64,000 nt of DNA, taken from an uncultured Desulfobacter sp. GTDB taxonomy: Bacteria > Desulfobacterota > Desulfobacteria > Desulfobacterales > Desulfobacteraceae. The translations under genes and the position numbers were made by a program. The notes beneath the pieces were generated by a model. It saw only the letters and a list, made by a program, of their open reading frames with translations. It did no database searches and was not told where the DNA came from. The stretch spans positions 248,001 through 312,000 of the forward strand of contig NZ_OY762614.1 in the NCBI RefSeq assembly GCF_963666145.1. Reading direction: 5' to 3'. Of the stretch, positions 43,450-52,924 are shown one piece after another (position 1 is the stretch's first letter; every line of letters starts with the position of its first letter).

Positions 43450-44084
43450 ATGCAAACAAAATTAACGCAAAAGCAGTTAGCGATCATTCCCATTGCCGCG
43501 CATACAGCAGGCGGAGAGCTGGATAAACTGAAAATAAGTCTGGAAGATGGACTTGATGCGGGGTTGACCGTCAATGAAATCAAGGAAATTCTTGTTCAAA
43601 TGTACGCCTATGCCGGCTTTCCCAGAAGCTTGAACGGCATTGCCACCTTTATTGCGGTGATGGACGACCGCAAGGCCAAAGCTTTGAAGATGAAACGGGG
43701 AAAGAGTCCGCACCCCTGCCCGAAGACAAAACCAATCTGGAATTCGGCACCGAAAACCAGACCCGACTGGTCGGTCAACCGGTGAAAGGCCCCATGTTTG
43801 ATTTTGCCCCCGCCATAGACCAGTATCTCAAGGCCCATCTTTTCGGAGATATTTTCCAGAGGGATGTGCTGACCTGGAATGAACGCGAACTTGCCACCGC
43901 GGCAGGACTTGCAAATATTAAAGGTGTCGGCAGCCAGCTGATGGCCCACTATGCCATCAGCATGAACAACGGTATTGCTCCGGACCAGCTCCGGGAATTT
44001 GTAACGGTTCTGGAAGAATGCTGCGGCACCGACGTTGCCAATGACGCCAAGGCCTGCCTTAAACAAGTGCTGGCCAACAAATAA
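43450..44084 (+). pseudogene. Two-domain carboxymuconolactone decarboxylase-like protein, frameshifted
   Basis: The first frame begins MQTKLTQKQLAIIPIAAHTAGGELDKLK and carries a CMD/AhpD-like half (ISLEDGLDAGLTVNEIKEILVQMYAYAGFPRSLNGI), then drifts after about base 43680. The other frame there reads FEDETGKESAPLPEDKTNLEFG and continues without break into VKGPMFDFAPAIDQYLKAHLFGD and a second CMD half ending at 44084. One missing base near 43675-43685 explains this. The restored protein would be about 210 residues. No conventional CxxC redox motif is visible. It may be a true pseudogene or a sequencing error. Confidence 0.82.
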
Positions 44085-44114
44085 TTTATAAACAAAATAG
44101 ATAGGAGATAAAAA

Positions 44115-44552
44115 ATGAGCGAATCAAAAAACACCAAAGAAACGGCAACCACCCCTTTTACAGGCGAAAGCATTTTCCCCCGGGGAGGCAAGAACGATGC
44201 ATATGCCCGCTACTTTACCGGCACCAGTTACCTGGAGATGCTCTCCCTGGAACGGGTGGTCATCGGCAATGCCACCTTTGAACCGGGCTGCCGTAATTTC
44301 TGGCACATCCACCACAAAGGCGGCCAGGTCATTCTGGTCACCGGCGGACGCGGCTGGTATCAGGAAGCAGGGCAACCTGCCAGGGAACTTGTTGCCGGAG
44401 ACGTTGTCAACATTCCGCCGGAAACCAAACACTGGCACGGCGCCGCCAAGGACAGCTGGTTTGCCCACGTCGCCGTCGAAGTTCCTGCCGAAGGTGCTTC
44501 CAACGAGTGGCTGGAGCCGGTCTCCGACGAGGAATACGATAAACTCAAATAA
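44115..44552 (+). CDS. Cupin-domain protein
   Basis: 145 residues, AGGAGA ribosome site. A single cupin barrel: motif 1 is CRNFWHIHHKGGQVILVTGG (metal ligands His/His with Gln in place of Glu) and motif 2 is LVAGDVVNIPPETKHWHGA (His ligand). CMD and cupin genes are commonly paired, as here (31 bp apart), in small oxidoreductase clusters. The reaction is unknown. The transcript ends at two hairpins. Confidence 0.82.
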   Translation: MSESKNTKETATTPFTGESIFPRGGKNDAYARYFTGTSYLEMLSLERVVIGNATFEPGCRNFWHIHHKGGQVILVTGGRGWYQEAGQPARELVAGDVVNIPPETKHWHGAAKDSWFAHVAVEVPAEGASNEWLEPVSDEEYDKLK

Positions 44553-44571
44553 AAAGATTTCCCGCGGGAAT

Positions 44572-44596
44572 AGGACGGCCTTTCGGGCCGTCCCAC
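44572..44596 (+). terminator. Hairpin after the cupin gene
   Basis: GGACGGCC pairs with GGCCGTCC around a TTTCG loop shortly after the cupin stop. It precedes a second, T-tailed terminator. Confidence 0.5.
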
Positions 44597-44635
44597 GGGG
44601 ATCATTTCCGGTGGGATTACCACCGGAGCCAAGGG

Positions 44636-44669
44636 ATTTCAGCAGATCTGCTGAAATTTTTTTTTGTTT
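44636..44669 (+). terminator. Rho-independent terminator of the CMD-cupin transcript
   Basis: ATTTCAGCAG pairs with CTGCTGAAAT around a minimal loop, followed by nine T residues. Confidence 0.8.
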
Positions 44670-44777
44670 CTTTGGCCTGTGCCTATTTAGTTCACAAGTA
44701 AACAATTTATAAATACACTATTGCCTTTTTATGTTTATCTGTTATTTTAGGCCTTTTAAATTTTATGAAAGGGGACC

Positions 44778-45251
44778 ATGGTGGCAGAAAACAATACCGT
44801 TCTTGATACGGCAGCATTTGATCTGACCTGCGCGCTGCAGCCGGTTCGAAGGGCATGGCGTAAGGCCGCGGCAGAGGTGGTTCAGGATGCAGATATAACA
44901 CCATCCCTGGCTGCCGTTCTTCTGATGCTTTACAGAATCGGCCCAAGTGTTCAGCAAAAAATTCTGGCCCTGGAAGTCGGCATTAACGCCGCCGCCCTGG
45001 TACGCATGCTGGACAAGGGAGAGGCATTGGGTTTGTTGGCACGCACAGATATGCCCGAAGATCGTAGAAGCAAGGCCATCTGTCTTTTGCCCGAAGGGGA
45101 AAAACTGGCCGTAAAAATGGAGGATAAACTGTTGGTGCTTCGCCGGCGCTTGTTTGAAAATATACCGCCGGATCAAATCCGGACCGCTGTCCAGGTGCTG
45201 CGATCCCTTGAAGAAAAAAGCCAGGCCGTTTTGAACCAGGAGCGTTCATGA
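44778..45251 (+). CDS. MarR-family transcriptional regulator
   Basis: 157 residues, start preceded by GAAAGGGGACC. The winged-helix pattern is typical: LALEVGINAAALVRMLDKGEALGLLARTDMPEDRRSKAICLLPEGEKL (recognition helix plus wing with DRR). First gene of a tight operon with FUSC, DUF1656 and HlyD genes, so it most likely represses this efflux system and responds to an aromatic or phenolic ligand. The 13-bp A/T-rich region upstream has no palindrome clear enough to name as operator. Confidence 0.88.
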   Translation: MVAENNTVLDTAAFDLTCALQPVRRAWRKAAAEVVQDADITPSLAAVLLMLYRIGPSVQQKILALEVGINAAALVRMLDKGEALGLLARTDMPEDRRSKAICLLPEGEKLAVKMEDKLLVLRRRLFENIPPDQIRTAVQVLRSLEEKSQAVLNQERS

Positions 45252-45255
45252 GAAG

Positions 45256-47241
45256 ATGAAGTTTTCTGTTTCAACCTGGATTTACGCCATAAAGATATAT
45301 CTGGCCTGCATTATCTCATTTGTCATTTCCTGCTGGATGGGCTTGGATCAGAATTACTGGACCATCCTGACCTGCTGTGTTTTGATGAATCCGTACAGCG
45401 GCATGACACGCGCCAAGTCCGTCCATCGGATGATCGGCACCCTTGCCGGAGGCGGCGGCGCCCTTTTTTATGCCAGCTTTCTGGCCAATGCACCGGTCCT
45501 CATGCTCATCGTTCTTGGCATCACGGGCGGAGCAGGTTTTGCCATGGCACTTCTTGACCGCACCCCGAGAAGCTATGGATACCGTATTTTCAGCGTGACT
45601 CTGATGCTTGTGGCCCTGCCCTCGGTGGGAAACCCGCTGCATATATTTGACACCACCGTGGCCCGGGTGTTTGAAATCGGCCTTGCCGTGCTGTGCACCA
45701 CCCTTGTGGATGCCGTTATTTTTCCCAAAAGCATGCGGCCCATTGTCCTTAAAAAAATTGACATATGGCTCAAGGACACGGACGCCTGGACCCGGCAGGC
45801 CTTTGAAGGCCATATCCAGGGCGAAGCGACCAACCACGACCGGCTAAAGGCCCTTGCCGACATCAGCGCCATGACCGCCATGGCCGGTCAGTTAAGCCAC
45901 GACCATATGATGAATAAAGCCGAAAGGGGCGTGGTCTATGCCATCCAGCAGCGACTGCTTAAGATGGTACCGCTGCTCTCCAGCATCGCCCACAACCTGT
46001 CCGATGCAGACTTGCAGATCCGCAAAGGTTTAAGCAGAAGCCTGCTTGATCGGTTCGACCGGCTCCAGTTCTTGCCGCATACCCTTTCGGACAAAGAGTG
46101 GACTTTTCAAGAGATGGAACAATCTCAGGATAAAACAGATGCCGGCACAAGCTGGAACGATCTGGTCCGGAAAGATTTGATCACACTATCCCAAAACATC
46201 CTGGTTCTGTGGTCACAAATCCTGCAGCTTCGCACAAGCCTGGACAAAAAAATCACCCTTTCAAGCACACTGGCCCAAGAAACCCGAAAGGTCCGGTATT
46301 TCCCTCTGCGCCCTGATACCTATTTGAGCTTACGCATTTTCTGTGGATTTATCCTCACCTACGCCCTCTTGTGTTTTATCTGGTGGATCACCGGCTGGGC
46401 GCAGATGCCCAGGGCCATACTTCTGGCATCCGTCACGGTAGGCTTTTTCGGGGCAACGGAAAACACCATCCTTGCCGTTGGCAAGCTGGCACGATTCCTT
46501 TTGATCATCATGCTGTTAACCTGGATCTTCTGTTTTTTCATTTTTCCGCTCACCCGGGATTTTTTGAGCTTTGCCCTGGCCATGGGCCTGTTTATCATCC
46601 CCATCGGTGCCTGGTCGGCCCAGAATGTCATGGGCCGGCTGATCCTTGCTTTGGGTGTAAGCACCATGAATTTACAGAACGGTTTTGTGCCCATGGGCTT
46701 TGATACCTTTATTGCTGAGTTTGCCGCCAATTTTCTGGGGGTATTTGCAGCCTTCTCCTGCCTGGGGATGGTGCGTTCCCTGACCACGGATCATACACTG
46801 AACCGCCTGTTAAAACGGGGAAGACAGGATCTGCAAAATCTCACAGAACAGGCAGATAAAAAGGGCAGTGACAAATATGTGCTCAACGGCCTGAACCGAA
46901 TCAGTCTTTATGCCGCCCGGATGGCATCCCAGGGCCAGACCTGGCGCAGCGACAGGATCATGAGCTGCCTGATTGCCGGTATGACTATTGGTGATCTGCG
47001 ATACCACGGGGATCAGTCTGACACGAAAATCCGCCAGGCAATCCAGGTACTTTTGGAATTATTGAAAAAAGATTTGTTTGCACCGGTGTGGCCCCAAACG
47101 CTTCGGCTGACCATTGACCAGGCACTGAATGCGGTGTGGTATGGCAATATCCAAACAACAGAAACCCCGATCCTGCGCAGCCTGGTCCGGCTGCGCCTGG
47201 CCCTGTTTAACGAGGTCCCTGCATGGAGGCCCCAGCGATGA
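45256..47241 (+). CDS. FUSC-family (AaeB-like) efflux membrane protein
   Basis: 661 residues with two blocks of membrane helices (about 10-150 and 350-500), each followed by a cytoplasmic helical domain. This is the architecture of AaeB/fusaric acid resistance proteins (YhcP). N-terminal block: CIISFVISCWMGLDQNYWTILTCCVLMNPYSG, where the YWAILT-like motif is a family mark. It is thought to export aromatic carboxylates with a DUF1656 protein and an HlyD fusion protein, which are the next two genes. Confidence 0.88.
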   Translation: MKFSVSTWIYAIKIYLACIISFVISCWMGLDQNYWTILTCCVLMNPYSGMTRAKSVHRMIGTLAGGGGALFYASFLANAPVLMLIVLGITGGAGFAMALLDRTPRSYGYRIFSVTLMLVALPSVGNPLHIFDTTVARVFEIGLAVLCTTLVDAVIFPKSMRPIVLKKIDIWLKDTDAWTRQAFEGHIQGEATNHDRLKALADISAMTAMAGQLSHDHMMNKAERGVVYAIQQRLLKMVPLLSSIAHNLSDADLQIRKGLSRSLLDRFDRLQFLPHTLSDKEWTFQEMEQSQDKTDAGTSWNDLVRKDLITLSQNILVLWSQILQLRTSLDKKITLSSTLAQETRKVRYFPLRPDTYLSLRIFCGFILTYALLCFIWWITGWAQMPRAILLASVTVGFFGATENTILAVGKLARFLLIIMLLTWIFCFFIFPLTRDFLSFALAMGLFIIPIGAWSAQNVMGRLILALGVSTMNLQNGFVPMGFDTFIAEFAANFLGVFAAFSCLGMVRSLTTDHTLNRLLKRGRQDLQNLTEQADKKGSDKYVLNGLNRISLYAARMASQGQTWRSDRIMSCLIAGMTIGDLRYHGDQSDTKIRQAIQVLLELLKKDLFAPVWPQTLRLTIDQALNAVWYGNIQTTETPILRSLVRLRLALFNEVPAWRPQR

Positions 47242-47447
47242 TGACTGATTTTAATTTTTTCGGCGTAATGATTTCGCCGCTGCTGATATGTCTTCTCTTT
47301 GCTTTTGCGGCCAGGGTTGCCATATCCCGGTTCCTGTCAACCATTGGGGTCTATAAATGGATCTGGCACCGTTCCCTGTTTAACCTTTCAATTTATATTG
47401 TTCTGGTGTGGGTCTGCTTTAACGCACTCACCACCTATGGAGGATAG
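47238..47447 (+). CDS. DUF1656 (AaeX-like) small membrane protein
   Basis: Sixty-nine residues from ATG 47238, which has GGAGG 8 bases upstream inside the FUSC end (another ATG at 47223 is less well served). Two membrane helices (MISPLLICLLFAFAARVAI and LFNLSIYIVLVWVCFNAL) with FLSTIGVYKWIWH between, matching DUF1656. It overlaps both neighbours, so it is translated as part of the efflux operon. Confidence 0.85.
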   Translation: MMTDFNFFGVMISPLLICLLFAFAARVAISRFLSTIGVYKWIWHRSLFNLSIYIVLVWVCFNALTTYGG

Positions 47448-48378
47448 CAAACTGTTGAGATACAAAAAAACAGCGGTTCACATATTAAAAATAGTGATCA
47501 CCTGCGGGACGTGTGCTTTGGCCGGCATTCTTCTCTGGCAGCTCTACCTGTATTATACCTATGAGCCCCAGACCCGGGATGGCCGTGTCCGGGCGGATGT
47601 GGTGCCCATATCATCCGATGTTTCAGGCCAGGTGCAGGCGGTATTTGTCCACGACAACCAGCAGGTGCATAAAGGAGATCTGCTCTTTTCAATTGACAAG
47701 GCACGTTTCACGGCTGCCGTGGCCCAGGCCAAGGCAGAACTGGCCGATGCCAAAATCCAGAGGGATGCGGCTGTCCGGGAGTATAACCGATATAAATCCC
47801 TGGATGAAAACGTTGTACCGGCCCGGGACAAAGACACCCACCGGTCCGACGCAGATGCGGCAAAGGTCCGGTGTGTAAGAATGCAGTCCAATCTGGATAT
47901 AGCCCGAATCAATCTGTCCCGCACGGAGGTCTATGCGCCGGTGAACGGAATTGTCACCAATTTTACATTAAGAAAAGGGATCTATGCAGCCACAGGAAAC
48001 CCGGTGATGACCCTGGTGGACACGGACAGCTTTTATATTGTGGGGTATTTTGAGGAAACCAAGCTGCAGAATATTCACCCCGGCATGACCGCACAGGTAC
48101 ATGTCATGGGAGAACCGGCACAATTAACAGGTCATGTCACGGGCCTGAGTGCCGGCATTGAGGATCGTGATGTTTCCACAGCCAGCACCACCCTGCTGCC
48201 CAATGTGAACCCCACCTTTAAATGGGTGCGCCTGGCCCAGCGGATTCCGGTGCGTATCGCCATTGACAAGGCACCGGCCGACCTGGTCCTGGTGGCCGGC
48301 AGAACCGTAAGCATCCGCCTTGAACCCCAGAATACAAAAATAAAAAACAGGTTTGGGCGTTTCACTTTGCATGGTTGA
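47437..48378 (+). CDS. HlyD/AaeA-like membrane fusion protein
   Basis: 313 residues from ATG 47437, within the DUF1656 end; TTG 47455 with GGAGG upstream is an alternative. An N-terminal membrane helix (VITCGTCALAGILLWQLYLYY) precedes a lipoyl/barrel-sandwich region (RVRADVVPISSDVSGQVQAVFVHDNQQVHKGDLLF), a coiled-coil hairpin (about 95-165) and the returning VYAPVNGIVTNFTLRKG half. It links the FUSC pump to an outer-membrane channel supplied from elsewhere. Its last 17 bp overlap the convergent udk gene. Confidence 0.88.
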   Translation: MEDSKLLRYKKTAVHILKIVITCGTCALAGILLWQLYLYYTYEPQTRDGRVRADVVPISSDVSGQVQAVFVHDNQQVHKGDLLFSIDKARFTAAVAQAKAELADAKIQRDAAVREYNRYKSLDENVVPARDKDTHRSDADAAKVRCVRMQSNLDIARINLSRTEVYAPVNGIVTNFTLRKGIYAATGNPVMTLVDTDSFYIVGYFEETKLQNIHPGMTAQVHVMGEPAQLTGHVTGLSAGIEDRDVSTASTTLLPNVNPTFKWVRLAQRIPVRIAIDKAPADLVLVAGRTVSIRLEPQNTKIKNRFGRFTLHG

Positions 48379-49003
48379 TAGAATTGGTCACACGATCTAT
48401 TTTTGCCGTTAAAAGATCCAGGGCCGAATCCGTTCGGCTGCCGCCGGGGACAATGACGTCCGCACATTTTATATAGGGTGCCACATACAAATCGTGCATG
48501 GGTTTGACCGATTCCAGATACTGACGAACCACAGATTGCCGGGTCCGGCCCCGCTGCTCAATATCCCGGGTCATTCTCCGGATGAACCGGATATCCGGAT
48601 CGGCATCCACATAAACTTTAAGATCCATCATCGCCTTTAAGACAGGATCTGCAAAAATTAATATGCCGTCAATGATGATAACAGGACAGGAACGGATGGT
48701 GCGGGTCTGGGCCAGGCGCAGGTGTGTGTTGTAATCATATTGAGGTGCAGTTACCGACTGCCCGCCAATGAGCGTTGTAAGCTGTTGGATTAAAAGGGCC
48801 GTGTCCAGGGCATCGGGGTGGTCATAATTCACCTGGACCCGTTCAGCCTCCGGCAGATGGGGAAGATGCTTATAGTACCAGTCATGCCGGAGAACGGCAA
48901 CGCGGTCAGATCCTGTGTGCTGAAGTATCCCGTTGATGAGGGTGGTTTTTCCGGCCCCGGAGCCCCCGGCAATACCGATCACATACGATTTCGGTCTGTC
49001 CAT
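48362..49003 (-). CDS. udk: Uridine kinase (P-loop)
   Basis: 213 residues from ATG 49003; upstream residues in frame are not family-like. Walker A is GIAGGSGAGKTTL (near residues 10-22). Further Udk/PRK-family blocks are VNYDHPDALDTALL, PQYDYNTHLR and VIIIDGILIFADP. It phosphorylates uridine or cytidine using ATP or GTP in pyrimidine salvage. The RFIRRMTRDIEQRGR lid segment supports Udk over phosphoribulokinase. Confidence 0.9.
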   Translation of the reverse strand: MDRPKSYVIGIAGGSGAGKTTLINGILQHTGSDRVAVLRHDWYYKHLPHLPEAERVQVNYDHPDALDTALLIQQLTTLIGGQSVTAPQYDYNTHLRLAQTRTIRSCPVIIIDGILIFADPVLKAMMDLKVYVDADPDIRFIRRMTRDIEQRGRTRQSVVRQYLESVKPMHDLYVAPYIKCADVIVPGGSRTDSALDLLTAKIDRVTNSINHAK

Positions 49004-49355
49004 GGCATATTTTCCTGTTGCTGCCCAGTGTTGTAACACATGATTACCGTGTAACGGCCACGCGCGGTCTTTGGTATTAGCACGCACCCAGGTTTTTATC
49101 CACAACCTCCCACCAGGGAGATGTCTGCGCCTGGGCAGGGACTATGATGAACTCCCCGGAAAGTTTGACGATCCTGCACACCACATTGGACATATTCGAC
49201 AAAAAAATCACGGAGGTTCTTTTCGGGAAGAAGAGCCATCTGGTCACTCCCCGAAAAGAATGCAACAATTAAATGTAACGCAATCCGTTGTTCAATGACG
49301 CGCTTAATTTGTTGGGTGTATAGAACCCCCCGTCATAATAATATGTTTTAAACGA

Positions 49356-50351
49356 TCATACCTCGAGAATAATCTTACCAACATGGGTTGCGCTTTCCAT
49401 AAGCCGATGGGCGTCAGCAGCCTGGTCCAGGGGAAATGTTTTGTGAACATTGGGTTTAATTTTTCCCGCTTCAATCACCGGCCAAACCTTCTCCCTGAGC
49501 TGTGCCGCAATTTCAGATTTGGAGGAATCCGGACGGCTGCGCAAGGTGGAGCCGGTGAAAAGGAGACGTTTAAGCATTATGGGCATCAAATTAATTTCAA
49601 CTTTGGAGCCCTTGTTAAATGCAATCTGAACGATGCGTCCATCCGGCGATGCCGCCTTAATATTGCGTGCAATGTAGTCGCCTCCAACAATATCGAGAAT
49701 GACATTGGCACCCTTAATTTCATCTCTAACCACTTCAACAAAATCTTCCTTGTTGTAGTCGATGACCCGATCGGCACCAAAACTTTTACAGGCTTCACAT
49801 CGTTCTGCAGGGCTGTCGGTGGCATACACCTTTGCGCCGAAAGCTTTTGCAAGCATGATGGCCGTTGAGCCGATACCGCCGGAACCGCCGTGGACAAGAA
49901 AATTTTCCCCTTGTTTGAGTCCGGCTCCCATGAAGATATTGCTCCAAACCGTGAAGAACGTTTCAGGAATCCCGGAAGCTTCCACCATACTCAAGCCTTT
50001 TGGAATGGGCAGGCAATGGGGCGCATGAACGGCACAATACTCGGCATAACCGCCACCGTTGGTCAGGGCGCAGACCTGGTCTCCCACAGACCACTCTTTG
50101 ACATCGCTGCCCACGGCAACAATGGTACCTGCAATCTCAAGACCCAGAAGGTCCGATGCACCCTTTGGCGGGGGATAGTGCCCTCTACGCTGAACTATAT
50201 CGGGTCCGTTTACACCGGTGGCAGCGACCTTAATCAGTACCTCGTCCGGTTTCGTCTCGGGCAGAGGCCTGCTGCCCACACAAAGTGCCTCAGGACCGCC
50301 TGGTTCGGTAATTTCAATCACTTTCATCTGTTCTGGTAATGTGGATGTCAT
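49356..50351 (-). CDS. NAD(P)H:quinone oxidoreductase, PIG3/zeta-crystallin type
   Basis: 331 residues, medium-chain dehydrogenase fold. The GroES-like domain has NGPDIVQRRGHYPPPKGASDLLGLEIAGTI; the nucleotide-binding domain has FLVHGGSGGIGSTAIMLAKAFGAKVYAT (near 150-177). Zinc-binding cysteines are absent, as in the PIG3/QOR branch. NADPH-dependent reduction of quinones or enals is the usual activity. Divergent from the rubrerythrin-like gene, with which it shares a 322-bp upstream region; a redox-stress link is inference. Confidence 0.88.
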   Translation of the reverse strand: MTSTLPEQMKVIEITEPGGPEALCVGSRPLPETKPDEVLIKVAATGVNGPDIVQRRGHYPPPKGASDLLGLEIAGTIVAVGSDVKEWSVGDQVCALTNGGGYAEYCAVHAPHCLPIPKGLSMVEASGIPETFFTVWSNIFMGAGLKQGENFLVHGGSGGIGSTAIMLAKAFGAKVYATDSPAERCEACKSFGADRVIDYNKEDFVEVVRDEIKGANVILDIVGGDYIARNIKAASPDGRIVQIAFNKGSKVEINLMPIMLKRLLFTGSTLRSRPDSSKSEIAAQLREKVWPVIEAGKIKPNVHKTFPLDQAADAHRLMESATHVGKIILEV

Positions 50352-50673
50352 CGCTGATTTCCTCCATCGTAAATGAGTTTGAATTTACGTCCGTTAAATA
50401 TCGTCAGGGCTTTTGCTAAAGTTACCGGGATTAAAATTCTCCCGCCCACGTTATAATTTAACTTAAGTATCAGGTCAAATCATAAAAAGGTAGGCATATA
50501 AACTTTCAAGCAGGGAAGTATCGCCATGAAAATCAAGAAAAAAACTATCTTGACACTGGAGGCCACAATACGTAAGTTGCTTGAGTTTTTTGAATTGATA
50601 TCAATATCAAAAAATCGAGCGTGGAAGTATGAGTAAATAGCAACATTGGAAGTATCGAAAAAGGAGTACGAAC
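50352..50673. other. 322-bp divergent intergenic region with candidate operator
   Basis: No gene is visible. The segment 50586-50614 holds nested inverted repeats: an ATTGATATCAAT core flanked by TTTTTTGA and TCAAAAAA, and TTGATAT/ATATCAA arms with a 2-base centre. The word GGAAGTAT also occurs three times (near 50515, 50622 and 50646). Fur/PerR-like metal or peroxide control of the rubrerythrin-like gene is possible, but the match is not exact. Confidence 0.4.
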
Positions 50674-51168
50674 ATGGCTTACGATTATAATGCGGCAGAA
50701 GCATTCGAAATGGCTATCCAGATTGAAAAAAATGGTGCGGCTTTCTACAGAAAGGCTGCTTCTCTTCAAAAAAATGAAGACGACAAGAAATTTCTTGAAA
50801 CAATTGCCAAAATGGAGGATCGCCATCAAGGTGGATTTGAAGAAATGCAAACCACTTTGTCCGAAATGGAGAAGGGTCAGACGGTGTTTGATCCAAATGA
50901 AGAAATGTCATTGTATTTGAAAGCCATGGCCGACGCCCATGGTGGTGAAGGCAACCCTGAGGTGACAGCGCAACTGACCGGCGAAGAGTCCATAACCCAA
51001 ATTGTTAAGATGGCCATTGAAATGGAAAAGGAATCCATTCTATTCTACGCCGGGCTTAAAAATTTGGTTCCGCCAAAACTGGGACGTGAGAAGATAGATG
51101 AAATTATTCAAGAAGAACAAAAACATGTTGTTCAACTGACAGGTTTTCTCAATAAAGCCCAAGGTTAG
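50674..51168 (+). CDS. Rubrerythrin-like ferritin-fold diiron protein
   Basis: 164 residues, AAAGGAG ribosome site. A four-helix bundle with diiron ligands: EMAIQIEKNGAAFYRKAA (helix 1 Glu), KMEDRHQGGFEEM (ExxH-like), MAIEMEKESILFYAGL and IIQEEQKHVVQL (EExxH). It lacks the C-terminal rubredoxin domain of true rubrerythrin. Such proteins reduce peroxide or protect from oxygen in anaerobes. Confidence 0.85.
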   Translation: MAYDYNAAEAFEMAIQIEKNGAAFYRKAASLQKNEDDKKFLETIAKMEDRHQGGFEEMQTTLSEMEKGQTVFDPNEEMSLYLKAMADAHGGEGNPEVTAQLTGEESITQIVKMAIEMEKESILFYAGLKNLVPPKLGREKIDEIIQEEQKHVVQLTGFLNKAQG

Positions 51169-51475
51169 CAGCGTCGAACTTCTGCAATTCTATTAATGCA
51201 GACACAGTAACGGGGGCTGACGGCAAGATCAAAGGAATTGATTATTGTCCAAAGTCCCCTGAAACATTTATCCATTCCAGTATTCTCTGTTTTTGCCTCT
51301 TTGAATAAAAAAAACAACTTGATCCGCGCAGGCCGCCGGGATATATGAATGAAATATCAATTTCCCCCATGGCTGATTTGCTGTTCTGACCGTTCGACCC
51401 GTTTCATTTTCCCGGGTCCGGCCGCAGATTTCCCTTAACTTTAATATAGCCACGGTGACTCAAGCGGAGGATGGC
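51169..51475. other. 307-bp intergenic region
   Basis: Nothing recognisable beyond a small hairpin (TCTGCA/TGCAGA near 51182-51203) without a T-run. It should hold the promoter of the downstream membrane-protein gene. Confidence 0.3.
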
Positions 51476-52924
51476 ATGGACAAATTTCGTCTTTTCGCCC
51501 TCGCGGGCCTTATTATTGTCGGCATACTATTGACCCGGTCAGGTGAGGCTAATCCAGGAGAAACCTACTATTCCGATGCTGTTCCCGGCACAATAGAGAA
51601 ACCGGATGAACGGGTCCCTGACCTGGTAAATCTTGTATATAAGTATCTGTTCCGGTTAGAGCCTCTCCTCCTTGAAAAGGAGGCATTGGAAAAAGACCTT
51701 GAGCTACTGAACAAGGAATTGGCCGCAGGGGACTTAGGTGTCGACAAAAGCACTTTATTTTTATGCCGGGCTGAAATCATGTACCGACTGGGCCGGCCCC
51801 GTCAGGCAGCCCTGAATTTCTATCAGTTTCGTTACAATACCGCCTCACAGGACCATCCCTGTCTTAGCCTGGCGGAATCCAGACTTACGGCAACCCTGAT
51901 GGAAATGAGAGAGAATATCACTTTGCTTGACCAGGATCAAATTACCAGGGATATTTTTAATATAGTATTTCAGGAGCGAAAGAATCCTGATGCTTTTGAC
52001 GAATCCAGAATGAGCTACCTGGTTAAGGTCCTGGATATTCTTGAACGTACCAGCATCCAAAAGGAAGACAAGCTGACCCTACTCTTTCTAAAGGCCGAAG
52101 GCCTGTATCGGATGAATGAATATAAACGAGCCTATGTCGCCTTTTACCGCCTCATGCCTCAGATGGAGAGTTGCAGTCATCCTCTATTTTCGGAGGTTGA
52201 AAACCGGCTAAAACTTATCAGCCGGAAATTGAAACCGTTGAAAAAGCAATTGGTCTACACGGCCCGCCCCGTTCACGGAGTCCTATTGGCAGGGGGTTTG
52301 TTCCTGCTTCTGGCATTCCTCGTTAAAAGAGACTATGCCAAATCTGGAAGGAAATGCTATGGCTGCGACATTGTTGACAAAACCCATCTGATCAGCCTGG
52401 ACGAGATGCGGGAGCAGGACGGCCGGTGCTCGGCCCGAACCATGAAGGAGTACCTGTCTCTCAAGGAAGCGTACCTGCTCTCCAGGAAAGCCGAGTTCTT
52501 AGAAGCCAGGAAAGAGGCGTTTTTCGAAACCCCAAAAGACGAATTTTGGGAAACCACGAAACACGAATGCTGGGAAACCACGAAAGACAAGTTCTGGAAA
52601 AATTTTTCAAGAATGCAGCAGGAAAAATATAAATTTGCACATCTTCTTGCCGAAGGGCATGACATGATCTGCCTTATGAACAGCAAGCCGCCGTTAGCTA
52701 TTTCCTGGCAATCTGAAATCTGCTTCATCAAATGGATTCCCACTTATTTTCAATACTCTGCAGCCGCCGTTGTCTTTATCGTGACGTGGTGGTTAACCGC
52801 CACATTGCTTCCGGGCTGGTGCGAGTCCAAGGACTTTTTTTACACTCTCTTTGCTCTTCACCTATACCGTTGCCGGCCTTTCCAGCATCAAAATCATGTC
52901 CCAAAAGACGATCAATGCCCTTGA
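51476..52924 (+). pseudogene. Membrane protein with helical/TPR-like domain and octapeptide repeats, N-terminal part
   Basis: Frame from ATG 51476 (GCGGAGG upstream) gives 482 residues. An N-terminal signal/anchor helix is followed by a helical TPR-like region (about 40-255; ALNFYQFRYN and AYVAFYRLMPQ pairs), a membrane helix (GVLLAGGLFLLLAFLV, near 270) and a cytoplasmic segment with KCYGC. Octapeptide repeats (about 333-375) and another membrane helix (AAAVVFIVTWWLTATLLPGW) come next. After a T7 tract (52835-52841) the frame becomes atypical (HLYRCRPFQHQNH), while frame +1 continues as FFTLSLLFTYTVAGLSS. Probably one gene of ~770 codons broken by two frameshifts; family not recognised. Confidence 0.6.

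Noticed and set aside
49077..49268. 63-codon open frame on the minus strand (and an overlapping plus-strand frame) between udk and the quinone oxidoreductase
   Set aside because: Neither frame has a good ribosome site or recognisable motif; the region has no clear gene.
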